Shown here: piece by piece, positions 13,160 to 25,779 of the stretch
Layout of the letters: the number at the start of each line of letters is the position of its first letter
How positions within the stretch are numbered: the stretch's first letter is position 1
Source of the DNA: Girardinichthys multiradiatus
Taxonomy: Eukaryota; Chordata; Actinopteri; Cyprinodontiformes; Goodeidae
Direction: 5' to 3'
Length of the DNA: 64,000 nt
Assembly: GCF_021462225.1 (NCBI RefSeq)
Contig: NC_061800.1
Location: 10,697,002-10,761,001, forward strand
The notes under the pieces: generated by a model
Database searches by the model: none
Told to the model about the DNA's origin: nothing
Seen by the model: the letters and a program-made list of their open reading frames with translations, nothing else
Program-made: the position numbers and the translations under genes

Positions 13160-16100
13160 CCTAAAAAAGAAAGTACAGAGTTGTCCCACTGAAACCACCT
13201 GCGGTAGATGGAACATGTCAGCGTGTGACTTAGCCATGCTCTACATAACACAGACAGCAGACTCAGACAAGATGGAGGCCACAAACACAAGAAGAGGAGA
13301 AATGAGGCCCATTTAACCTCTATGCTCTCTCTCCCCTTCGGCTACTTTTCTCCTCAGTTAGAAAGGTTGAGAGATGAACTCTGACATCTAGCCAATTCAG
13401 CTCAGACTTCCTGTGCTCTACATCAGGGCAGTTCAGATGTAAACATGCCATTTTAACATGCAGAGCACTTGGTCTAATACAAGACAAGCAAGAGGGTGTG
13501 CTATTAATTTTAAAGGTAAATCCTGTATTGAATAATTTGTCCCATCAGGACTACCTTACAAACTAAACAGAAGCTTTATCATGATAACTACCATCCTGGC
13601 ATGATTAGAGAAATGAATTGCCACAGAGGATTGAGATGCACTAAGCAGCAAAGGCATAAACACCGCATCAATACATTAATTGTTTTGCTCTCTGAATTTA
13701 ACCAGTGTCGCAGCAAAAACATGATAGATTGCATTTTTCTAACTGGCTGTCTTGTGAAGTGGCCACATGTCTCCCAAAAATCCTCTTCTGATCCAGAAAC
13801 TCTACCTTCCAGTACAGCTGATGTGTTGGTGTGCATGCTAACTCAGAGCAAAAGTCCAGTTTAAACAAAGCCAAGAGGGAAGCCCAGTAGAATAAAAATC
13901 AAGCCCAGCCCAACCTGGGATATTTGGTTGTGATAAATGTTTAAGCATCAGAAGCCTTTTGTTACCTGTGCTGAGCTTTTGTATGAAGTTTCTGCCAAGT
14001 TTTGTTTTGGTCTTCCCTCACACCCTCACCTTGCTCAGCATCAGTCAGTGACTGTTTTTAACAACGCTTTTTTTTTCATATCAAATTCAGTTATGGAGTG
14101 ATCCAAAGTATAAAATGACCAAGATGTCTGTTGGACATCTTGGTCATTTTGTCGAAAAGGGATCCCTTGAGCAGAAACGGAATTGATTCTGAGAAAATGA
14201 ACAGCCTTGTGGAACCACAGCATGGTACTCTTCCTGGTTTTGTCTCTGATGTTCTGGTACTGGCAACGGACATGACAGGCTTTTGAGAATTTGTCTCTTT
14301 TCATTACATTTGAGTAATTTGACAGATGGTTAAATAAATCTTATTTTTGACAAATATACTAAATAATCTCAATCCGTCTTCAAAATAAGTTACCTACCTG
14401 ACTAGGCAGATGGACTTTTCAATAGGTATCAGACTGAGAGATCTTTATAAATCGGATTTATTTTACTTTACTTTAAAGAGGCCATCAAATCTGGTGCAAA
14501 CACGGTCTCAGCTTTCCTCCATGCTGGCAGAGACTTGGTCAAATGAGCATTTCTAGTAGTGGAAACCAGGGGACCTGCAATGTGCTCATTAGGACTGAGA
14601 AGCAGAGATACAGGAGGTGGATGTTGCCATCGGTCTAAACGGGCGTTCTGGCATGCAGCTTGTTCTCTCTTTTGTTCCCACCACTGGACAGTGTAATTAT
14701 CCATCTTCTTTGTCCACAGCAGTCTGCTCAATAATAAAGCCTCATTCCTCACTGTCCGTGGCTGTCAAACTGATGCCTTTGCAGGGTGTGCCATATCATG
14801 CACACGAGCAGAGTTTAGCTACACTTGTGAGAACGCTGGGTCCGTTACATCATTGTGATCTGTGCTAAGTTTGTGATGCCAAATGTGTTTTGACAGAGCA
14901 GAAGTGCTGCAGGAACAGCAGGGGTCAACCAATTATCTGCATGGCTGCATTTCAGAACCACCTCTTGTTTCCCCAATTATAGGAATCATGACTTTGTCTG
15001 ATGTGATTTCTGATTAAACAAGCTAATTGAAAATGTGATTTTTGGCTCGGTTTGCTTGTAGTCTGTCTCAGTGTGTCTCACCCACAGCCACAGACAGTGT
15101 TATCTGAGTTGGAGACATTTGGAAAGGAGTAGAACAACAGGAACTAAGCAGGAAAGCACCAACAAAGTGAAGGCCATCTCACTAGAGAAGATCATAGTAA
15201 AAAAGACAGCACATGTTCTAAGTTGACACTCAGTTCGGGTTTTCAGAAGAGAGTATCTGTAGATATATTATTAGCAATAGCTCTGTTACTCATAGTAGAA
15301 AGATGTCATCTCACCATGAGCTTGTTAGAAAGTAAGTACATCCAAAAAGCTCATGGAGATATGTGGTCTTTCTCCAAATGGGAGGAGAACTATTACATAT
15401 AATACCTTCACACAACCTCACTTTAAAAATCTGAACTAACCCCTTAACAAACAGAAACAGTGGGAGAAGCATACATCCAATGGGAGTCTTGCAAATCAAA
15501 ACATCTACCACTATTCCAACAAATCAGCCATGAGGGTTATTTTCTTGAAAATGACGTTACACTGAGTTCTGGTTAATGGCTATGTTCATACTTACTTTGA
15601 CACAAAGGCTTTCTATGCAGTTATAGTTACCATTAGCTGATGATACTTTAAGCTCAAAGGACAATACGATATATAATTTTGGGTTGACTAAAATGAACCA
15701 TTTCTTGTTTACTGTACACAAATAAGGTTTTTCTAATTCACGGACTGTTCAAAGGAATCCGCAATTGGTCTACCAAAGCCATGCTTACAAGTGTAAGATA
15801 TTAGAAAATGTATTGAGATTAAGCTACATTTTAAAAGTTACTCTCTTTTAGACCCACCAACACATTGTGTGCACCTTCAGCATCTCAGCCACTAAAGTCC
15901 ATTTCAGGTGTGGCCATAAAAGGCAGTATTCCCACAGAATACTTTATTCACTGTATTCTCAGAGCTTCGTATCAGCTCTGTCACCCTACTGCCACTGTTT
16001 CCTTCTTAAACAGAGTTCCCAAAGCTCTCTCACAGATGATTTAACTGTTGTAGAGGCTGTTGGGTAACCTGATGAGTTTTATGTGAGAACAAAGCAAAAA

Positions 16101-18240
16101 CAACTTCCCTTCTTGCCTTGAAATAAGAGCCTCAAACATAAATACAGCAGAATTTTCAAGTTGTAGACATCCTTTCATATCCGGCTCATTACAATCGGTT
16201 TGACTTACTTCATAAGACAAAGTCACATAGTAACACTGAATAGAACATTGCAACAAAGACTTTAGTTTTATGAGAAATATCTTGCCATTTTATTATTGAA
16301 AGATCTTGGGGCATAAGTTACGGTCACACCTCTATTCCTATAAAAATGCAGTTTTGTCATTTATGTGTTCGTGATTACTGCCATATGTGCAGTTTGTTGT
16401 CAGAACAGCTCCACTTTTCCTCTTTTGTAAACATTGATACTGGGCATTTATGTATTATAGTCCATGTGCTAATGACATCAACTGGGCTTAATCTGTCAAA
16501 GATCTGATACGATATTCCTTTATTGTCAGAAGAAGTCTGAAATCTGTCTTGCATCACAGAACTATTGTTTACATATACGGAAATGCTGAATAAATAGTTT
16601 GAAAGCTACAAATGCTAATAAAAATAGGATGGATCAGAGGCATGACAATGGAATATAGAAATTAATCTTACATACCTTGACACAGACCACACATTAAAAG
16701 GTCTCTTATATTGGGCAAGAGCCCATCAGAACTTTAGTTGGTGGGACAAATGGGCCATTTAACTGTTAGTTCCCACCGAACATGAACAGTATTGGAGCAT
16801 CTTGGAGTGAGCTGCTTCACACTTCTATTAAGGCATTGACATGAACGTGAGCGTCTTGACCTTGCGGACCAATATGTATCCTTACTCCTATTTTATGTTC
16901 AGTTGAACCACTCAGAAATACACTGTTTTCATCAAAGCCCCTAAAGGTGCGATAGAAGAGGATAAATGTATTCACCACCAGAATATCAATGCAGTTTTTT
17001 GCATTCTTTTTCTCCAGAGAAATAACAGTAGATCTCTACACACTATTTTATTTGAAAAGTGTTTTTCATCTTCTGCTTCTATGTCTGCTGTGTGTTTATC
17101 GCCACCCTTTGGATGGGAGGGTTATTTTTGTTTCTATACAGTCAGCGTGGTCGCAACAATCTTTTGTTTTTTTTGTGTGTGTTTCTTTGTTTTACCTCAA
17201 AAAAAATTGTCCAAACGATTGACTTTTTCTTTTTTTAAACAAGCTGAAATTTGAAACATACTCACAAATTCAGCTGACTGTCGACTTGCAGAAACAATTG
17301 GGGCACTAAGGTCCACTCCAGTGAAAAGAACTTGCAAAATAACCATGCTCTTTAGTGTGGCATATTAACAATAGGAATGGAACTTCTTTGTTGATTTCAA
17401 AACTGGACTGAGAATGAAATGGCATGGGACATGGACTGCTAAAAGTTGTAAAAGTCACACCTGTGGCAACAATAAAAACAAAACAAAGCCTTTAAAAAAA
17501 TAACACTTCTAACATGTTTGTCTGAATATGTGGAATTCAGCATCAAAAAACACTGAAGAAACATGTGAACATATCTCAGAGAAAATGAAAATCATTTCAC
17601 AGCGAAGCTCAGAAAATCTCATCTGCTGATTCATTGCTTCACATGGTCAAAGAAACACACAGACAAACCACGGTGTTGTTGAATAGAAGCCCTTCTCACT
17701 GAGACAAAAATGCACTTTGCTACAAATACAAGTATAAATGTAACCCTCTGAGCATGTACCTAAAGGTGGGACTACAGGGAAACTGGTGAGGCTGCTGCTT
17801 GTCTAAAACATGCCTCCTAAATCCTAAAACACACATATAAACAACTCTAAGAATTTTTTCTTTGACGCGAAAATGAAACTGAAATTTTTCAGTCATAGTA
17901 TGTGTTTTGCTAGAAGCAGAATGCATTTCTTTTTCTTGCCTTTTTCTCTCCTCTGTGCAGCTTCAATGCATGTCAATCATTAAAGGCATGGTTTTCAATG
18001 ATCTGACCTTGTGTTTGAAGACAGCAAATGGAGACATTAGCAGCAACATCCTGTGTTGGTGGAACAGGTGGATGGAGGTGTTCTGTTACTCAGATAAGTT
18101 AAGAAATATTTAACTCCTGTCATGCTTCGTAATCTTAATGTTTTCACAGATGAGTTTCTTTTATAGACTACAAAAAACTGTTTTTAGATAATTTCATTTA
18201 TTAAGAGAAAAATCAATTAAAGCCAACATAATTCCTCTTA
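13160..18240. other. 5-kb gene-poor stretch
   Basis: Beyond the LINE truncation there is no recognisable domain on either strand. Frames of up to about 95 codons occur by chance and are not conserved-looking. The one clear structural item is the perfect hairpin at 14112-14150, listed separately. Confidence 0.5.
14112..14150. repeat. Perfect 17-bp inverted repeat
   Basis: The left arm AAAATGACCAAGATGTC (14112-14128) and the right arm GACATCTTGGTCATTTT (14134-14150) are exact complements around the 5-nt loop TGTTG. It lies in otherwise unremarkable sequence. Confidence 0.95.
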
Positions 18241-18242
18241 TT

Positions 18243-18665
18243 GCTGTGGAGGAATTTTGATCCACTTTTCGCACATGTTTTAATTCGACCACATTTTCCA
18301 GCATGAAGATCCCGTTTAAGGTCATGTTACATGTTTCAGAGGTGGACTTGCTGGTGTTTTCTGATCATTGCCCTTCTGCATAACTCAAGAGTGCTTGTCA
18401 CAAACTGACATTCTCCTTCAGGATTTTCTTGTAGCGAGCAGAATTCATTGATCCTACAATTATGGCAAGTCATCCAGATCCTGAAGCAGCAAAGCAGTCC
18501 AAACCATCACACCACCATCATGTTTGACAGTCAGTATGATGTTTCTTTTTCTCAAACGCCGTGTTAGTTAAACACCAGATGTAAGAGGAAGTACATCTTC
18601 CAAAAAGGTCCACTTTTGTCTCGTCGGTCGACAGAATTTGTTTTACCAACATTTTAACTGTAATA
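18243..18665 (-). pseudogene. Fossil Tc1-like transposase fragment
   Basis: On the minus strand the stretch matches the central catalytic part of a common fish Tc1 transposase. A degraded counterpart of the first-Asp segment (sense TCTGTCGACCGACGAGAC) lies near 18630. The KHGGGSVMVW-like segment lies near 18500-18530. The ENSA..QKILKEN-like segment lies near 18410-18450, and a second-Asp region is near 18360. The frame is broken repeatedly. The same family appears on the opposite strand at 39430-40070. Confidence 0.7.
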
Positions 18666-19529
18666 ATGTTTTATTATTTTTGCATCAAAAAAAATATTTG
18701 TCTCAGGATTTGTACTGAAATAAATGTGAATGTTTATAACAAATATTACAACAATACAACAATTCTGATCTCTCGAAATGAGAGAGATTTTTTTTGGTTT
18801 GTACTTCTATGATTTTTAATGAGACCTGACTATTTCTAGGATGTTGTGCTGCCTTTTCTGGGGGTGCTGACTGACCACTTATATGTACAGTTAGGTAAAC
18901 AAGTCACTTTACATTCATCAGTCAATAAAAAAAACCAAAGAACTAACCTAGGAGTCAGCACTTTCCACTCCTGCATTTGACGCTGCATTAGATGCAGTGT
19001 CTCAGCTGTGGTTAACGGTTTTGTCTTTGCAGGATCTCGGCAAGCCTGTCAATGAGCGCCGTCTCTGCTTCTCTGCATGAGTGAACACAGTCTAACAGCT
19101 CCAGCCATGCAGCAGAGCCAGGCAAGAAAAATCTGAAGCAGAAATATTTGACAATGTACAATTATTGAAGTACAGTAATATTACCGCATAAATTGATTGA
19201 ATCCAAGCACGGTGGATTCAGGATGAGTCCACTCCTGGTTTACAGATGCATTGAAAAGCAGCTTCAGGAATTGAAGTTCTAACAGAGTAACAGACTTAAA
19301 TGTGGTAAGCCCACAAAGTCACCCACCATCATAAAATGAAAGCATTAGTTTTCCAGCTCGAGGCTGAGCGTGCAATTTAACTCTGGCCTTCAGATTTAAA
19401 AGCATTAAACTGCAGGGAGAGGAGAGGAGGAGAGCAGATGATGTATTTTATCTGCAGTAGCCCTCTCAGCAAACAGAACAGCCCAGAAAGAACAAACACG
19501 CGGCCCCTTTAGGCATCCTAAACAGACAA

Positions 19530-19560
<31 letters not shown>

Positions 19561-19854
19561 CGGTATTTAAATAGCTGAGAGTAGATGTAGCCAGGATGAA
19601 TTAGGTACGAACTATAACCATATCCAGAAGTAGTTTGAGCCACATTGTGGCCACGAACAAATGAATCCCAAAAGATTTGAGCTGCATCTGTCTCTATCAC
19701 ATATGGCATTTTTATCCTCCCCATTTGAGCTGTGCCCACATTGGTCTCCTGTACAGTGACATTCAGCTCCTAAAACCAGAATTTCTAGCTCAAAAGCCAG
19801 CTTCCAGTCACTGAAGTAAAAATATATATAAATATAGAGCAGAGGTAGGCATGG
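18666..19854. other. No recognisable gene
   Basis: AT-rich sequence with short frames only. It includes the CA run at 19532-19560. Confidence 0.55.
19532..19560. repeat. (CA)n microsatellite
   Basis: About 14 uninterrupted CA units. Confidence 0.97.
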
Positions 19855-21375
19855 GGTCTTTCCACCCCCCATCTGCTGTGTGCCAGGCTCCGCCTGGGGG
19901 GGTCATGGCCAGGCAGTGTACAGCGATGATTGGGATGCGGCTTCGCTTTGGTGGAGGGGCTGGCGGCCGGATGGCCTGTTTGGTGCGGCGGGGTATGCTG
20001 TACGGGAGTGTGTTCGGCTGGCATGCTGGGGCACCTCTGAGGTCGAGGGGTGGGGTTGGCAGGGTGCCCGGTCTATGGTGTGCTGTGGTGGCCTTCCTCC
20101 GATGCTTCCTTCTATAGCTCTGGCCACAGGCCTGGAGCCGGGCTGCATCCTCGGTCAGGTGGATGGACAATGGAACACGTCTTGTACCTGTACTGGGGTG
20201 GCTGGCAGGTTGTGCTCGACCTGGGGCAGTTGGGGGGGGCATTGGGGCGGCGGGCTGGAGGGTGGCGTAGAGGCGTTGCAGCATGTGTGTGTGCGGGGGG
20301 GTCACCAGCATTTGATTCGGCAGCTGAGCGGTTACAATGGAGCTGAGTTGGTTGATGTTTCTCACTGGGCTGTCATTGCAGTGGCGGTGATGTAGCGTGT
20401 TTTGAGTGGTTGCGGGGTCATGGTGTGGGCTGTGTTTGTCCGGTCTTGGTGTGGGGTTAGGGGGTCTGTTGTCAGCGTGGTGTTCAGTGGTGTCTGCTCT
20501 GTTGCACTTGTGGGCAGAGGCTGGGGTGGAGTTGCACTGGGCCCTTGCCTTGCCATCAGGGCGTGCTGTGTGGTGGAGGGCAGGGTGCGGCAGGGGTGCT
20601 TGGAGTAGTACTGTGTGCCAGAGTGTGCCCCTGTGGGGAGGGGATTCACGGCATTTGGGTTCAGGGGCATGTGTTCAATATCTGTGTCCTGGTTGGGGGT
20701 GGCCCTGTGGGGAACTTTGTGTTGGGGTTCATGGGGGGTTCATGGGGTTGAGATCAGAATTCATTGGGGGGTTGGAACAGTTTCATCCTGTGGCAGCTCT
20801 GGTTGGCAGGGTACTTTGGTCCAGGTAGACCCCTCTTTTCTACGTGGCACCCTCTCTGGATGATGGGGATCTTTGGGGGCTGAAGTTGGAGCGGGGTCCG
20901 GGTCTGGGCAAGTGTCGGTTGCCTGGGTTTAGGCGGTGCCAGCACTAGTCTGCGCTGGTGCTGGGATAGTCTGCCTGTCTCCACCCCAGATGGAAGGGGA
21001 TCACCTTCTAGGTACGGGGGCTGATTGCCCCTCTGGAGTATCGGTATCTGGACCCGGGAGTATAGGAGTATGTATGGGGATGGATGCGGAGTGTGAGTGA
21101 GTGTACGACGTCCATTGTTGTGTGTCTTTACGTTGGGTGCGTGGGTGTGAGTGTTTTTATGTGTACGCATGAAGGTGGGAATGTGTCATTATGACTGTGT
21201 GTGCCTGTTTTTGTGTCAAGTTGGGTCTTGGGCTACTCTCTCTCCTGAATCAGTTTAAGCCCCACATCAAATGTGGGGCCCAGTCTTGATTTACATTGGA
21301 AGCACTCTGCTCCGCTGCAAAGCTGAGAGGTGCTCCGAAAAGCATGTCCACAAAGCACAATAAAAGCCATCAATA
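19855..21375 (+). repeat. G-skewed GC-rich block, unclassified
   Basis: About 1.5 kb in which the plus strand is strongly G- and T-rich (many GGGG and GTGTG runs) and C- and A-poor, unlike the AT-rich flanks. It ends with a 9-bp stem (GCCCCACAT, loop CAA, ATGTGGGGC, at 21259-21279) and, about 80 bp further on, an AATAAA at about 21360. Composition, end structure and remembered similarity to dispersed teleost sequences suggest a repeat or retroposed transcript read on the plus strand. Overlapping open frames of 171 (+), 185 (-) and 140 (+) codons are present. They occur on both strands and resemble no protein, so I treat them as a by-product of the missing A and T. Confidence 0.5.
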
Positions 21376-21564
21376 AGTTAAAACAGTTAAAACTTTTGGA
21401 GGCTTTTTTGTTCTACAATGGGTGAGAACACAGAATATAGATGATGTTTTTTTTTGCTTATTTAGTGCATTTAATGTTTAATCGTTTGGTCTTGATTACC
21501 TAAGTTAATGTGTATAGCCATAGTAATTGATCTATTGTATACAATTGCTAATATGCACGTATAC
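21376..21564. other. Short AT-rich spacer
   Basis: Nothing recognisable between the G-skewed block and the next element. Confidence 0.6.
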
Positions 21565-22074
21565 ACTACCGGTCAAAAGTTTTAGATACACTTTCTCACT
21601 TAATGAGTCCACAGTTACAATGCAGACTCTCACCAAAGGCATCAAAACTATAAATGAACACACAAAGAATTATATAGTAAACAAAAAGTGTGAAATAACT
21701 TCAAACATTTCTATGTTTTAGAATGTTCAAAATAGCCACCCTTTGCTCAGATTACTGCTTTGCTCTCTTAGCTCCATTAACTTTTATGAGTTGGTCACAT
21801 GAAATGGTTTTCCAAAGTCTTGAAAGAACTTCCCAGAGGTTGGAGAGACAGCCAAAGGTAAATGCTTCAGTCATCACAGCAAAGAGTGGCTACTTTAAGG
21901 ATTCTAAAATATAAAACATCTTTAAAATTCTTTAACAATTTTTCGTTTGCTACATAATTCAATATGTGTTCATTCACTGTTTTGATGCCTTCAGTGAGAA
22001 TCTACGTACAATGGAAATGGTCATAATTATAAGGAAATCCATTAAATGCGTTTAAAACTTCTAACCGGTAGCAT
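21565..22074. mobile_element. Tc1-related MITE (copy A)
   Basis: The left end carries ACTACCGGTCAAAAGTTTTA, and the right end has AAAACTTCTAACCGGTAG, a degraded complement. The interior is about 510 bp with no transposase. A second, more decayed copy with colinear interior sequence lies at 58466-58930, inside LACC1 intron 3. The termini resemble Tc1-type ends. The element is non-autonomous. Confidence 0.7.
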
Positions 22075-22129
22075 ATATTTATTAATATAGTAAGGCCTTT
22101 TAAAGAATCTGGTCTGTCTTGAGAGAAGC

Positions 22130-22350
22130 CAGCCACTAAACATGGTCCTCTATCCAGCGAATACACCGTATAAGTGGGTGCAGTTCATTGTCCATGATGG
22201 TCAGCATTTTACTGAGAGTGTGTTTCTCCGGAGCCGATGTTAAGGTTTCTACCTACATACCGACCACAGAGCCAGCTTTTTTTACCAGCCTGTCCGGATC
22301 TCTTCTTAACCTGTTAATAAACCCTGATGCGTTTCAGAACAATGTCCACC
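22130..22350 (-). mobile_element. Possible LINE 3' fragment
   Basis: The segment around GACCACAGAGCCAGC and ACCAGCCTGTCCGG resembles the reverse complement of 3' coding remnants of CR1/Rex1-type fish LINEs. It is short and decayed, so the call is tentative. Confidence 0.35.
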
Positions 22351-23764
22351 TGAAATTGACTAACTAAAATAAATCAAGTATAACTTCACAGTTATAAAGT
22401 CTAAATACAAATCTTTGGTACCTACTATATGTAAAGGTAAGACAAAAAAGAATATTTTTCCAGTGGAACCACTTGCAAATCTCACTATGTCTGATTTATT
22501 TGTGATTAAACAAATAAATAAATTTTAAAAATCAAATTTTTTGAGCCTCGCTAAACCTTTTCACTAAATAAACATTGCAAAACACTATGAAAATCCTTTT
22601 GAAATCCTAGGAGAAGTCCCAGGTTGTATTCATCAACATCTTGACTACAACTGCAGCAAATTTGGACTGAATCAGTTGAAGCTATGTTAAGATATGAATA
22701 AATAATGGCAGTATAATGTTTTCATTTGAACTCTTAATATGAATGAGAGTTAGTCAGAAATTGGACACAACAGTCCCATATGGACTGACAGATTCACCAA
22801 TAAAATTATGTGTTTGTTATTGCCCTGTATCAGCTGCTGCCTTAGACAGACGGGAAGTCAAATCCCATTTCCTGTTGCACTCCTCTGCAGCTTTCAGGAC
22901 AATCAGATTTATTTGAAGTGTAGCCAGAAAAAACAAAGACCACACAGACACTATATATATAACAACACATCCATGGATGCACTATTGTGTGAATCAGACA
23001 ACACTTCAGTCACTGCAGTCCCCCCCCTCCCTCAGGCTGCTTCCTCCATCTCACTGTTGGTCGAGCCTCCTTTGATGTGCATCTGCTCAGAGAGCTACGC
23101 CTGTGTGTGAAGCTGAAATCATGCAGCCTGTTAAAAGATCAACGGACAAAACTTCAAATGACAGGGCTGGCAATTAATGTGAACATTTTCCCATAAAAAA
23201 TACCAGCTGACCTGATTAATCATCTCCTAGTCAACTGGTTGCTGCAGCAGAAAGTAACCAGGGTTGCACATTGTTAGCTGGGATGTCCAGATCCGTTCTC
23301 ATTTATTGGCTTACCATCTCTGGTCTACTGTCTGTGATTATGTCTGAACCACCCCCAGCGGGATGTGTAGTCACGTTTTTCCTGGACAATTTTAGAAATC
23401 AAGGTCTACTGTATTTATGTGTACATGGCTTGAAAAACTGTATTATAGGCTTTACATATGATTTCTTTTCACTATTTACAATAGTGCTGTCAAAAACAAT
23501 AAATAAGCTGGTGCATTTCCCAGTCAACAATATATCAAAACAAAGAGCATACCTGCTAGCATTAGCTTGGTAATTTAACACAATGGCAGAAACGTTTTGC
23601 AAACTTTTTGTTTTAAGCAAAATATCTGTCGATGTCCAGAAAAACATGTAGGAGAAACTGCAACATCCAATACATAATTGGTAAGTTAGTGAAGTGCTAC
23701 ACAATGATGGTACTAATGTAGATCATGTAATACTGTTGGAACGCTGCCTCATTTTACTGCATAT
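22351..23764. other. No recognisable gene
   Basis: AT-rich. Frames of up to about 100 codons exist (22808-23110, 23271-23573) but show no domain, and antisense frames of similar length overlap the second one. Confidence 0.5.
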
Positions 23765-24400
23765 ACATTCATGAAAAAATTAGGACACCCTATTTCATAT
23801 TAAGCTTTTTAATTATCGTAATGTTCATGCATGAATATATCATATCTCATTTGTTATCTCTGGAAAAGAAAGTGATTTAATTGCATGTTCAGCCTCTTTT
23901 AGGTCACCCCACTGCATCTTAATGCGATTAAGAGCTGGGCTTTGACTAGGCCCTGAAATTTAAATTTTTATTACTCTGCCAGTACTTGGTAGATTTACTA
24001 GGATGTTTTGGGTCATTGTAATGTTGCAGAGTCCAGTTCTGCTTTAATTGTTTCACAGATGGTCTCACCTTTTCCTCTAGCACCTTCTGATACACGGTAG
24101 AATTCATAGTGAATTATTTGATTTCAGCTGGCCAGGTCCTGCTGCAGCAAAGTGCTGTGTTTAGTTTATCCTCTAACTCATTAAATTGTGCCCAAAGAAC
24201 ATTATTCCAGAAGTCCTGATCATTGTCCATGTTCTCTCTGGGAATATTTAGTAGGGGCTTCATTTTTTCAGAAGGCTAATTTTTTCTCCTTTAATGGAGT
24301 TAAACTTATGCAGGGTTTTCAGATTGTAGAGACATTCAGTTTTACATCAACAGTAGCAAGAGGGGTCCTAGTATCTCCAAAACATTCACTGGCATCCTGA
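23765..24400 (-). pseudogene. Fossil Tc1-like transposon
   Basis: The left end carries CATGAAAAAATTAGGACACC, a terminus I recognise from a fish Tc1-like family. Downstream sense-reversed coding remnants include a GTATCAGAAGGTGC-like segment near 24085, a GGACCTGGCC-like segment near 24140 and a CTACTGTTGATGTAAAACTG-like segment near 24340. The frame is entirely destroyed and the right terminus was not found. Confidence 0.55.
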
Positions 24401-24485
24401 GTTAGTTGGAGAACGTGTGTAAAGTTTCAGACACATGGAAAGATGACTCTGGAACAAGTTTTACTATAAGTCCTTTGTTTTCTTA

Positions 24486-24610
24486 CACAAATCTATCCAT
24501 CGTCTATACCTATTTACTCATTCAGGGTCACATAAGGCTGGTGCCTAACTCCAGCCATCATTGGGCGAGAGGTGAGGTACACCCTGGACAGATTGTCATC
24601 ACAGCACCAC
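24486..24610 (+). repeat. Teleost dispersed repeat (copy 2, partial)
   Basis: Carries CATTGGGCGAGAGGTGAGG and TACACCCTGGACAG, colinear with copy 1 at 2503-2806. Confidence 0.7.
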
Positions 24611-25170
24611 AGAAACACCACACATATGTAATAGAGGGTTACGATCTTTAATCGATTTCAAATTAATGAAACATGGTTTGTCTTATTTTCTTCAAATGAA
24701 AAATATATTATTTGAATAAGAACTAAAAAGAACATCAGTACTGATAATCTTTGAGGTTTGAGGAGAAAAAAAAAAGACTGAGCTCAGAGATGATTTTTTG
24801 AAGTGTTTTAAAGAGGAAATAATTTGCTATTTAACATGCTAAAACACTAATGTAAAAATGGGTTGTGAACGTCCATATCCATAACAATATGTGAAGAGCT
24901 GCAGTGTGAGTCTAAAAGCTAAGGCAGCTTTGTGGTCTCAGTGACAACAATGACTTTGTCTCCATTAGCATGAAGAGGAGGAAGAAGGGGGAAGTTCACC
25001 GAGGTTAATGCTAGTAACATGTCCTCCTCTCCTCCAGCCACACACTGCTGATATCCAAACACTCTAAGAAGGAACTACCCTCGTTACTTAAACAGTTTGG
25101 TCCTCTGTGTTTAGGAGAGATACAGAATGCATTACTGCTACATTGGAGACTGTTACTTCCGGGATTAACG
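24611..25170. other. No recognisable gene
   Basis: AT-rich, with no supportable feature. Confidence 0.55.
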
Positions 25171-25660
25171 TGTCTACTAGAAAAAGGTGGACTGCTCCCC
25201 TTGGGTTGGAGAGCAGTCTCTGGCTCAAGCGAGGAGTTCAGATATCTTGGATGAGAAGTTGGAGATTCACTGGTTTAACTAAAATCCAACCTTCACTCAT
25301 GGTCATTAGATTTGGATCATGACCGAAAGGAAATAGCAGAACCAAGTGATTGAAATGACCTTCCTCTATAGGGTTGCTGGACTCAACCTTAAGGAGATGT
25401 TAGAAAGCTCCGTCATCCGGGGCTTGGAGTAGAGCTGGTGTTTCTCCACATAGAAAGGAATCACCCGAGACATCTTGTCAAGATGTTTCCTGCTCACCCC
25501 AAGGATGTCCTGATGGATCCCAAGGATCATCAGGATCCCAAGGCATTCCTTGGGATCCTGATGATCGAGCTGGAGAGAGTCACTAGGGAGAAGGATGTCT
25601 GGGTTCCCTGCTTAAACCTCTTACCCTCACAACCCAATCTCGAACAAACAGACAGCAGGG
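25171..25660 (+). mobile_element. Degenerate RTE/Rex3-like LINE fragment
   Basis: Landmarks of the 3' coding part of Rex3/RTE elements are visible in order: GGTGGACTGCTCCCCTTGGG, GAGGAGTTCAGATATCTTGG, GGATCATGACCGAAAGG, GGTTGCTGGACTCAACCTTA, CCGTCATCCGGGG, CTCCACATAGAAAGGAATCA and finally GATGTCTGGGTTCCCTGC. The translated remnant at 25438-25743 begins FLHIERNHPRHLVKM, a decayed form of the LHIERS..RWLGHLVRM-type segment. Frameshifts and a perfect internal palindrome (25525-25566) show it is inactive. Confidence 0.75.
25525..25566. repeat. Perfect 19-bp inverted repeat
   Basis: GATCATCAGGATCCCAAGG (25525-25543), a 4-nt loop CATT, then the exact complement (25548-25566). It lies within the LINE fragment and is not part of a normal LINE of this type. 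Confidence 0.95.
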
Positions 25661-25779
25661 CCTTAAAACATGGAACAGTTGCATATTTGAAAAATTGGGC
25701 TTCCCATTTTAAATCAGTAGATGCAGATTGTTTAATTAATTGAAGGTCAAAGTGCTAGTGAGTAGGAGTCTCATTGCAG